Virus record (IMG/VR): IMGVR_UViG_3300033153_004867
Span: 1 to 43,700 of that record
Source of the DNA: a virus
Direction: 5' to 3' (one strand)
DNA length: 43,700 nt
Shown: piece after piece, positions 36,853 through 43,700 of the stretch
How positions within the stretch are numbered: position 1 is the first letter of the stretch
How the letters are laid out: the number at the start of each line of letters is the position of its first letter
Position numbers and translations under genes: made by a program
Notes under the pieces: generated by a model
The model's database searches: none
What the model was told of the DNA's origin: nothing
What the model saw: the letters and a program-made list of their open reading frames with translations, nothing else

Positions 36853-37841
36853 GTGATGGAGCAAAAGCGACAGTAAGAAGTTATGTGGCAATGGATAGGG
36901 AAACGGCGTACGGAACATATACAACGAATACCACAGCTCTATTGGCTGTTGAAGCGATGTCTTGTTCTTTTAAAACAATTAGGACTAAGCAAAAGATAAA
37001 TGCGCTAAGCACTAATAGAGGTTTTAATCGCAGAGTATTACTCAATAAGGAAGTATCTGGAACATTAGAAGTCAATGGACATCCTAACGAAAGTGTTTGG
37101 ATTCTCCAATCTGCTCTTGGTGGGGCGATGTCTACTACGGCATTAAGCACAGGTGCGTATAGTCATGTTCTCCATGCAGGGAACTTTGACGCTTCTGCTC
37201 CTTCGGTGTGTTTCAATGTCCGGAAAGGCGATGAGCATGAATGGCATTATACTGGTGGCAGGGTTAATTCCTTGAAGATGTCGGCAGAGGTAGGGGATGT
37301 TCTTAAAATCTCGGCTGATTATATCTTTCAAGATTCAACTCAATTAAGCGATGACCAAAGTGCTACTCTTACTTTATCCTCTTATATTCCGTTCACATTT
37401 GAGAATGGCTCATTCGCCTATTCAGGTGTTAGCGAGAAAATAACTGGATTTGAATTGACGATTAACAATAACCTCAAATCTGATAAAGACGCTAGAGCAT
37501 TAGGGCAGAATACTATTGTTGCCTTACCCTCAACTCGTAGAGATATTGAGTTTAAGATTACTCAAAGATTCGATACTACTACTACTTATGATAGATTCGT
37601 TGCGGGTGCTAATGCGGCGGTTCAATTAGTGTTTTCGGCACAATCTCTTACAAGCGATGAAAATAACAAACTTACGATTGACTTGCCGAAAGTGTTTTAT
37701 AACTCGCCTGATGTGGAATTATCGTCAGCGGATGATATTTTAATAAGCGACATTGACTTCGATGTAGTTGTTGATACCCCTCATACATCGACGGGCTATG
37801 ATGTTCAAATGACAATGATTAACGATGTGTCAGCTTATTAA
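36843..37841 (+). CDS. Tail tube (major tail) protein
   Basis: 332 aa. Starts MAIGDGAKATVRSYVAMDRETAYGTY and continues with VSGTLEVNGHP, GGAMSTTALSTGAYSH, FNVRKGDEHEWHYTGGRVNSLK, the layout of large siphovirus tail-tube proteins (Phage_TTP-like). Long Ser/Thr-rich strands give many possible O-glycosylation residues. Position before the frameshift chaperone fits. Confidence 0.82.
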   Translation: MAIGDGAKATVRSYVAMDRETAYGTYTTNTTALLAVEAMSCSFKTIRTKQKINALSTNRGFNRRVLLNKEVSGTLEVNGHPNESVWILQSALGGAMSTTALSTGAYSHVLHAGNFDASAPSVCFNVRKGDEHEWHYTGGRVNSLKMSAEVGDVLKISADYIFQDSTQLSDDQSATLTLSSYIPFTFENGSFAYSGVSEKITGFELTINNNLKSDKDARALGQNTIVALPSTRRDIEFKITQRFDTTTTYDRFVAGANAAVQLVFSAQSLTSDENNKLTIDLPKVFYNSPDVELSSADDILISDIDFDVVVDTPHTSTGYDVQMTMINDVSAY

Positions 37842-37853
37842 TGGAGAATTGTA

Positions 37854-38294
37854 ATGACAAAACAGGAACTACAAGGACACAAGAAGATTAAAATATGCGG
37901 GATGAAGTTTATTATAAAAAGAATAAACCCATTACTCGACTTTGAGTCGGCTAACATTCCGCAAATCTTCACTACATTTATTAGTCGCAGAAAAACCGAA
38001 GCATTACCAGATGAAAGAAAATTATTAAATCAAATGATACCTATAATTGAGGCAGGTGTAGTATCGCCTGAACTCATAGAGATAGGTATAGGCGAAAAAG
38101 CCGGTAAAGAGGATGGCATAACAGCTAAAGATTTATTCTCTAACCCTGAAATGGGAAGTAAATTATTTCAAGAGATAATGTTTCATTCTTTAAATAGATT
38201 TAGTGGTATTAAAGGGGTTTTTTTTTCGATAAAGATAAGGCTCTCATTTTACATAGATTATCTAAAGAATATGGAAAACTACCGTCAGAAATAG
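37854..38294 (+). CDS. Tail assembly chaperone, short form
   Basis: 146 aa. Lies between tail tube and tape measure like gpG of lambda. Includes RINPLLDFESANIPQIFTTF, a helical body and, near the end, codons GTT TTT TTT TCG where a shift can occur. The last 22 residues after the shift site are probably not conserved. The longer form is the next entry. Confidence 0.78.
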   Translation: MTKQELQGHKKIKICGMKFIIKRINPLLDFESANIPQIFTTFISRRKTEALPDERKLLNQMIPIIEAGVVSPELIEIGIGEKAGKEDGITAKDLFSNPEMGSKLFQEIMFHSLNRFSGIKGVFFSIKIRLSFYIDYLKNMENYRQK

Positions 38295-38404
38295 CATTTG
38301 AAAATGAATTAACAATAGCAGAGAAACAGATGTTTGATTTGTTTATTTTAAATCAAGGTATAGAAGAAGAAAATAGACAGGCAAGGAAAAATAATGGCAG
38401 ATAA
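37854..38404 (+). CDS. Tail assembly chaperone, -1 frameshift form
   Basis: A 9-base T run (38218-38226) contains the slippery heptamer T TTT TTT (38219-38225) in frame. Slipping -1 joins codon 124 to FDKDKALILHRLSKEYG and further helical sequence (LTIAEKQMFDLFILN) ending at TAA 38402-38404, 183 aa in all. The downstream frame reads like a typical G-T extension and overlaps the tape-measure start by 11 bases. Confidence 0.82.
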
Positions 38405-40337
38405 AAAAGCTACCTTATGGCTACAACTTAAAGACGATATATCTAATGGACTTCTTAAAGTTGGTACAAACTTTGATAAATTAGCAAATAATTTACGCAA
38501 GGGTGGTATTGTGTTTGGTGCAATAGCCGCAGGCATAGGTTTCGTTGGTTCTGCCATGATTACTGCTTCTGGTAAAATGGAACAATGGACTATTTCATTT
38601 GAAACAATGCTAGGTAGTGCTGAAAAAGCACAATTATTAATGACTCAAATTCGTGAGTTCGCAGTAAAGACACCTTTTGAACTTCCCGGACTTGTAATGG
38701 CGGCTAAACAATTATTAGCTGTAGGTTTCAGTGCAAGAGAGATAATCCCCACACTTAAAGCTGTTGGTGATGTCGCCGCTGGTCTTAGTATTCCTATTGA
38801 TAGATTAATATTAAATTTAGGGCAGGTTAAAACACAAGGCAAATTAACAGGCAGAGAGTTAAGAGATTTCGCAGTCGCAGGTGTTCCTGTTTTAGCTGAA
38901 CTTGCTAAGAATATGTTTAATGTTGCCGAGGCTAGTGGGGCACAAAAAAAACAAATAGCCGATATGGTGTCAAAGGGTAAGATAGGATTTGAGCAAGTCG
39001 CAGAGGCGTTTCAAACAATGGCTGGCGAGGGTGGGACTTTTTACGATTTAATGGATAAACAAAGTAAATCGTTCTTGGGTATTGTTTCAAATATTAATGA
39101 CGAGATATTTCAAATGGCAGAGGGTTTTGGTAAATTTTTACTGCCTTCCGCTAAGAAAGTTGCTTTAATTATTGCCGATTTAGTAGGAACTTTAAAAGCA
39201 TTATCTACACCTGTTAAAATTGCAATAATAGTTGTGGCTGGTTTAACATTTGCATTTACAGGATTACTGGCAGGGGCGGCGGCGTTTATTGTTATTGCTC
39301 CTACTTTGGCGGCGGCTTGGGCGGTAGCGGCTGGGCCTATTGGATTAGCGACTCTAGCCGTTATAGGGTTGTCGACCGCGTTAGTTGGATTAAGCATGTT
39401 AGAGAAAAACTTAATTTCTGTTAATAACGAGCTTTTTAAAACTAAGAAAATATTAGACGCATTAAGAAGAAATGAACAACAAGACACTGAAAGATATAAA
39501 AAAGCGGCTCAAAAATATTCTAATTTAACAAAGGCAAAATTAAGGCTTGAGAAAGAGTTTCAAAAACAAAAATCAGAGATAGTAAAAGGGGATGTTGGAG
39601 AAGATAATAAAACAGAAGAAATTGACCAAAAAGAATTAGATAAATTAAAAGCTAAAGTAGAAGAAAGATTAGAGATTGCAAGAAATAGTGAGGAGCAATT
39701 AGCAAATATAAAAACTAATGCAATGGCAGATGAGTTAATAGCCAAAGGCGAACATGATTTAGCTATTCAATTATTAGAACTTCAACATAATGAAAATTTA
39801 GTAAATCAAAATAAGAAAAGAACACTAGAAGAAAAAAAACAAAACAAATTAAGAGCAGGTAATTTTAAATCATCATTAGCTTTTATCGCTAGTATGTCAG
39901 GAAGTCATAATAAGACTTTAGCGGCTATTGGCAAGGCTTCCGCTATCTCTATGGCAACGATAGACACTTATTCGGGTATAGGCAAGGCTTGGGCTTTAGG
40001 GCCTATTGTTGGGCCTCCTATGGCGGCTTTAGTAGCGGCGGCAGGTTTTGCAAATGTTGCGGCTATATCAGGCGTTAAATTGGCACAGGGTGGCATAGTA
40101 ATGCCTACTCACGGCGGAACATCGGCTATTATCGGAGAAGCCGGAAAATCCGAAGCTGTTATACCATTGGAAGATGAAGCCACAAAAGAAAAACTACAAG
40201 ATACTCTAGGTGGTGGCGATAAAATTATATTTGAGATAGGAACATTAGTCGCAAGTGACGACGGATTAGACGCACTTGCTGAAAAAATGGATGAGAAACT
40301 ATTTGAGTTAGGCAGGAATAGAGGGAGTGTGCAATGA
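38394..40337 (+). CDS. Tape measure protein
   Basis: 647 aa. N-terminal domain with GIVFGAIAAGIGFVGSAM, FETMLGSAEKAQLLMTQIREFAVKTPFELP, KLTGRELRDFAVAGVPVLAEL (the conserved tape-measure N-terminus), a hydrophobic Gly/Ala stretch (about 272-335), a long coiled coil (350-470), and a C-terminus with GGIVMPTHGGTSAIIGEAGKSE. Length sets tail length; about 650 residues imply a fairly short siphovirus tail. Overlaps its neighbours slightly. Confidence 0.9.
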   Translation: MADKKATLWLQLKDDISNGLLKVGTNFDKLANNLRKGGIVFGAIAAGIGFVGSAMITASGKMEQWTISFETMLGSAEKAQLLMTQIREFAVKTPFELPGLVMAAKQLLAVGFSAREIIPTLKAVGDVAAGLSIPIDRLILNLGQVKTQGKLTGRELRDFAVAGVPVLAELAKNMFNVAEASGAQKKQIADMVSKGKIGFEQVAEAFQTMAGEGGTFYDLMDKQSKSFLGIVSNINDEIFQMAEGFGKFLLPSAKKVALIIADLVGTLKALSTPVKIAIIVVAGLTFAFTGLLAGAAAFIVIAPTLAAAWAVAAGPIGLATLAVIGLSTALVGLSMLEKNLISVNNELFKTKKILDALRRNEQQDTERYKKAAQKYSNLTKAKLRLEKEFQKQKSEIVKGDVGEDNKTEEIDQKELDKLKAKVEERLEIARNSEEQLANIKTNAMADELIAKGEHDLAIQLLELQHNENLVNQNKKRTLEEKKQNKLRAGNFKSSLAFIASMSGSHNKTLAAIGKASAISMATIDTYSGIGKAWALGPIVGPPMAALVAAAGFANVAAISGVKLAQGGIVMPTHGGTSAIIGEAGKSEAVIPLEDEATKEKLQDTLGGGDKIIFEIGTLVASDDGLDALAEKMDEKLFELGRNRGSVQ

Positions 40338-41095
40338 GAACATTTGAATTTATGAATAAGAATTTAGTTAATTCTACCGGCATGATAACAGGCGATAGTG
40401 GTTCGGGTACAATGTCATATTTATTTGATAGGAATTTATCGCTTGATTATCAATCTTCGGGCTATGTTGGTACTTCCGACACTACTTTAAATATAAATTT
40501 CCCATCCCCGACGGTAGTTTCAAGAATATTAATACAAAATCATAATCTTAAAGAGTTCGATATGTATTATAATTCAAATCCTGCCAATACATTCAGTAAT
40601 GATATAACTATTTCAGGAAATGCGACTACCGACCATTATTTTTATTTCAATTCGGTTACAGTTTCCAGTGTACAATTAAAAATGAAAGACACTATTGACT
40701 CTAACCAAGAAAAACAAGTAGGGGAATTGGTAATAAGCGATAATCTTGTATCGTTTGACGATAACCCGTCAGCCAAGAATTACGAATTTAGAACAAAGAA
40801 GAAGAAAATTATACATCGTATGCCAGACGGTGGTGTTTCAATGTTTAATATAGACAATAAATTTTACGCAAAAATTAAACTTAAATTCATAGCTGATAGT
40901 TTCAAATCAAGTTTGTTAGATGTTTTTAACGATAGTGAGCAGTTTTATTTTGTGCCAAATGCTACTACGACATCTTGGGACGGAAACGGTATCGAGGTAG
41001 TGTGGACTAGCGACTGGAATTTTAAATATGCAGACGATTCGAAAACACAAGGATATGACGGAGAGATAGTTATAGAGGAAACACCGTCAAGCTGA
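40334..41095 (+). CDS. Distal tail protein candidate
   Basis: 253 aa. Beta-rich with a discoidin-like segment (SRILIQNHNLKEFDMYYN, SVQLKMKDTIDS), then HRMPDGGVSMFNIDNKFYAKIKLKF. Position directly after tape measure is that of the distal tail protein. ATGA overlap on the left. Assigned by position and beta pattern. Confidence 0.62.
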   Translation: MRTFEFMNKNLVNSTGMITGDSGSGTMSYLFDRNLSLDYQSSGYVGTSDTTLNINFPSPTVVSRILIQNHNLKEFDMYYNSNPANTFSNDITISGNATTDHYFYFNSVTVSSVQLKMKDTIDSNQEKQVGELVISDNLVSFDDNPSAKNYEFRTKKKKIIHRMPDGGVSMFNIDNKFYAKIKLKFIADSFKSSLLDVFNDSEQFYFVPNATTTSWDGNGIEVVWTSDWNFKYADDSKTQGYDGEIVIEETPSS

Positions 41096-41097
41096 TT

Positions 41098-42408
41098 ATG
41101 GCATTAACTGAACTTATAAATTCGCCCTCAAGCAATGTATTTAGACGGGCATATATCAAGCGTAAGAGTGCCACTACAGGACTTTACGAGAGTGATTGGC
41201 AATCTATTTCGCCTTATGTAATTAAATGGGGTTCTATTCGTTCAGGCGTGGATGATGTCAGATTAAATCGCTTTGTACAATCAGGTATTAATTTAACCGT
41301 TAATAATAATGACGGTAAATTTAACGATGAAAATAACCGTAATTCACTTTGGAGTGGTTATTTAACTCGTGTGGGAACATTGGTAAAAATTGAAGCCGGA
41401 TATGAAACTAATGAGAATAGTATAGGTTGGGGTTTCCCTTGGGGGCAGGCATGGGGTGCAACTACCGAATACCCGACAGATTCAAGTCAAGGCATATTTA
41501 TAATGAACCAAGAAATGCCCATAAGTACGGATAATAAGATAAAGCTACCATGCTCGTCGCTTAAAAGTGTATTTGACGGGGTTAAGGCGAATGAAATTAC
41601 AGGATTAGGGGCAACAAACACAGCTTCGGGATTAGTCGAGATTATTAAAAATCATACAGACGGTTCGGGTAATTTTATATTCCGGCAATATATATCAGAC
41701 ACTTCTTGGGATATTCAAGCTACAACAAATAATTATAATGTCGCTACTTCTACCTCTTTAGATAACAAGGGCAGTGCTTGGGATTTTATGGTTAAATTAA
41801 GTGAAGCCGAGGGCTATGTTTTATATATTGATAGATTCGGACACATACATTTTTCAGATAGAACCGAGAATACAACAGCGAGTCAATTCTCTTTCTTCGG
41901 ACAGGGATTCCCTAAACAGAATGTTATAAAACTTGACGCTTATCGAGAGGCACTTAATAAAGTTTATTCATCCATTAGATTAAAACACCTACAAGCCGAT
42001 ACAAATACAAGTTATGTTACAGCAGGAACAACAACAGTCATATCGCCTGATAATGTTCAATGGAAATATGGCGCGGATATATATAATTTTGAAAATACAT
42101 TCATTCAAGATACTGCTACGGCTCAAACAATAGCGGATAATTTATTTGATGAATTTTCGGAAGTAAAAAACGAGTTAGATTTTAAAGCTAAATTTCATCC
42201 GTCAATAGATATTTTAGATAGAGTGGATATGAATTATTACTCTTACGATTTAGCAGGTAAAACTTTATGGGATGGTTTTAATTGGGATGAAGCTAATTGG
42301 GCGGTAGAGGGCGATAATTTTGACTGGGATAATAAGCAATTTAAAATATTAAGTAAGAATTTGAATTTAGACAATTTTTCAGAAACTTTTAAGGTTAGGG
42401 AGATTTAA
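41098..42408 (+). CDS. Baseplate hub/tail-tip protein
   Basis: 436 aa. Contains SDWQSISPYVIKWGSIRSGVDDVRLNRFVQSGINLTVNNNDGKF, KIEAGYETNE, GSAWDFMVKLSEAEGYVLYIDRFGHIHF: the first block resembles N-terminal parts of siphovirus tail-tip proteins and the second the hub-type LSEAEGYxLYxDxxG pattern. Aromatic C-terminal DGFNWDEANWAVEGDNFDWD. Position fits. Confidence 0.7.
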   Translation: MALTELINSPSSNVFRRAYIKRKSATTGLYESDWQSISPYVIKWGSIRSGVDDVRLNRFVQSGINLTVNNNDGKFNDENNRNSLWSGYLTRVGTLVKIEAGYETNENSIGWGFPWGQAWGATTEYPTDSSQGIFIMNQEMPISTDNKIKLPCSSLKSVFDGVKANEITGLGATNTASGLVEIIKNHTDGSGNFIFRQYISDTSWDIQATTNNYNVATSTSLDNKGSAWDFMVKLSEAEGYVLYIDRFGHIHFSDRTENTTASQFSFFGQGFPKQNVIKLDAYREALNKVYSSIRLKHLQADTNTSYVTAGTTTVISPDNVQWKYGADIYNFENTFIQDTATAQTIADNLFDEFSEVKNELDFKAKFHPSIDILDRVDMNYYSYDLAGKTLWDGFNWDEANWAVEGDNFDWDNKQFKILSKNLNLDNFSETFKVREI

Positions 42409-42410
42409 TT

Positions 42411-43196
42411 ATGCCATTATCTACAGGCGCAAATTGGAACGATTTAACACAGGGAAAAAAAGCAAAAGCAAGTCAAGTATTAGAGAATATGGCTTGGGGT
42501 GGGGAGGGGCATTTATTCCCGCACTTTTCGGGTACTACAGCTGATAATACTTATGACTTGGGTGGAGCAACAGAACAATGGAGAACAGGATATTTCGGAA
42601 CAGGATTATATTCGCCTAATATAAATCCGTCTACTTCGGCAGGTGGCGTAGCAATAGGTCAAGCGAGTGCAAATGCTAATACTTGTTTTGATATGTCGGC
42701 ATTTCCTAAAGCTATGTACTTGCCAATTCTTACAACTACAGAAAGAAATAATTTAACACCGTCAGCAGGATTTATACTTTACAATTCTACCAATAGTAGA
42801 ATGGAACGATACGAGGGAGGTCAGTGGTTAGCTATGAATAATCCAATAGGCTTAAAAGCAAAAGCACCAATAACACATATTCAGGGGGCGACACAAACAG
42901 TAGCAGATTTAACGGGTTCGGGGAGAATATTATCGTTAAAATCTTGGTTTGAAACAGCGGGAACTACACATTTGAAAATAGTTTTAGATAGTGATGTTTA
43001 TGATTTAAACCCTTCCCCTCTAACAGGCACTCGTAATTTATTTGTTGTTCCGTCATTAGGCGACACATCCACTACATTTGAATTTACAACCTCTGTAGAA
43101 AAACTTGATATACAATTTAAGGAAAGTTTACAAGTGTATGTATGGAGAACTGGGGGAACAGTCGGTACTGCTTATATGTTATATGAATTATCTTAA
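42411..43196 (+). CDS. Tail fibre protein
   Basis: 261 aa. N-terminal attachment-like part (TGANWNDLTQGKKAKASQ, NTYDLGGATEQWRTGYFG), then MYLPILTTTERNNLTPSAGFILYNSTNSRMERYEGGQW, a pattern found in many phage fibres, and a beta C-terminal domain ending YVWRTGGTVGTAYMLYEL. No signal peptide, unlike the next fibre. Likely host contact. Confidence 0.75.
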   Translation: MPLSTGANWNDLTQGKKAKASQVLENMAWGGEGHLFPHFSGTTADNTYDLGGATEQWRTGYFGTGLYSPNINPSTSAGGVAIGQASANANTCFDMSAFPKAMYLPILTTTERNNLTPSAGFILYNSTNSRMERYEGGQWLAMNNPIGLKAKAPITHIQGATQTVADLTGSGRILSLKSWFETAGTTHLKIVLDSDVYDLNPSPLTGTRNLFVVPSLGDTSTTFEFTTSVEKLDIQFKESLQVYVWRTGGTVGTAYMLYELS

Positions 43197-43208
43197 ACGA
43201 GGTCTAAA

Positions 43209-43700
43209 ATGAAAACACTATTATCGATATTATTATTTGCCGGAAATTTGAGTGCTGGAAGTTACTCAACGCATTTTAATCTCTATAAGCCAGTAAAGGG
43301 GGATGCTGATTATATAACACCATTTGCAACTGGCATGGACACTATAGATAGTCAATTATTTCAAGTTATTTCCGATACTAATACATTGGTTGGATTAACA
43401 GAAACTTCATCCGTAACAATCCACAATGACCTAAACGCAGACAATGTAATCTTTGACGGGACTTTGGATGTAACTGGAAAAGCCTCTGTAAGTTGGCTTG
43501 AAATCGGTGGTGGGAGTGTTTTGAATTTTACTGGAACTGGATATATTAGAAGTGCAGGAATAATGTATTTGAATGACAACAATGCGCAAGTGGTTAATAT
43601 AGCGGGTGGTGGCGGAGCAACAAATATAGGCGGAACGCTTGGCGTTACAGGAGTTATTGAAGCGGGTAGTGGTGTAAATATGAATAGTTTAAATTTAATT
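43209..43700 (+). CDS. Tail fibre/adhesin, N-terminal part (continues at 1)
   Basis: ATG 43209, 12 bases after the previous gene. Reads in frame to the window end and, after removal of the 114-base overlap, through position 1 to the stop at 969 (448 aa). The N-terminus looks like a signal peptide (MKTLLSILLFAGNLSA). Next comes HFNLYKPVKGDADYITPF then DTIDSQLFQV, a pattern of phage fibre N-termini that count from a stem. YadA-like repeats follow in the other part. Confidence 0.8.
   Translation, partial: MKTLLSILLFAGNLSAGSYSTHFNLYKPVKGDADYITPFATGMDTIDSQLFQVISDTNTLVGLTETSSVTIHNDLNADNVIFDGTLDVTGKASVSWLEIGGGSVLNFTGTGYIRSAGIMYLNDNNAQVVNIAGGGGATNIGGTLGVTGVIEAGSGVNMNSLNLI
43587..43700. repeat. Direct terminal repeat, right copy
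   Basis: Exact copy of 1-114; see the left copy. The join falls inside the fibre gene and preserves its reading frame, which supports a circular or circularly permuted genome. Confidence 0.9.

Noticed and set aside
1-43700. Alternative genetic code (stop reassignment)
   Set aside because: Genes end in TAA, TAG and TGA and no conserved domain is crossed by an in-frame stop apart from the short leader case at 19473.

Overview
The window is a complete tailed-phage genome of about 43.6 kb, probably assembled from a metagenome. The first 114 bases recur exactly at the end (43587-43700), so the contig closes into a circle of 43,586 bp, and the last gene (from 43209) reads in frame through the junction into the first gene (ending at 969). 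The DNA is AT-rich, gene-dense and uses the standard bacterial code. Head genes resemble the Mu-type head module (DUF935 portal, MuF domain, Mu I-type protease/scaffold, DUF2190 and DUF1320 types), followed by a siphovirus-like tail with a -1 frameshift chaperone and a tape measure. No integrase, transposase, DNA polymerase or helicase was seen, so lifestyle is open and replication probably leans on the host. A lipoprotein, several Sec-type signal peptides and sugar genes suggest, but do not prove, a Gram-negative (diderm) host.

Layout. (1) 43209-5313, plus strand: fibre with YadA-like head repeats, HNH nucleases, XhlA-like protein, M15 peptidase endolysin, metallophosphoesterase and a holin candidate. 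(2) 16907 down to 5533, minus strand: an early operon of about 38 small genes, nearly all joined by ATGA or TAATG overlaps. It carries a C5 cytosine methyltransferase, a Lar-like protein, a recombination cassette (annealing-protein candidate, PD-(D/E)XK nuclease, coiled-coil partner), a winged-helix regulator, at least nine tiny membrane proteins and a paralogous coiled-coil family. (3) 16908-17245: divergent control region with a near-consensus minus promoter, two adjacent DNA dyads, a plus promoter and an RNA with pseudoknot topology. (4) 17246-25219, plus strand: Mom-like DNA modification enzyme, replication initiator with iterons inside its gene, a protein with an SSB-like tail, then an unusual accessory block: radical SAM/SPASM protein, SpsF-type cytidylyltransferase fused to a GT2 glycosyltransferase, DAHP-synthase-family enzyme, and a zinc-ribbon methyltransferase with a TPR-like tail. 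(5) 25265-43196, plus strand: terminase, portal-MuF fusion, head and tail genes, with a DUF115 (Maf-like) glycosyltransferase-type gene wedged between the tail terminator and tail tube genes.

Main hypothesis. The accessory block could make and transfer a CMP-activated 3-deoxy-ulosonic-type sugar, and the Maf-like gene inside the tail operon (Maf enzymes use CMP-nonulosonic acids on flagellin) points to glycosylation of a virion protein. The enzyme families are read from motifs; the pathway is inference. A second lead is a pair of RNA elements (17146-17227 plus, 13433-13507 minus), each with two interleaved perfect or near-perfect stems, an A-rich first loop and a shared CCTATC loop motif; the second ends in a U-run like an attenuator.
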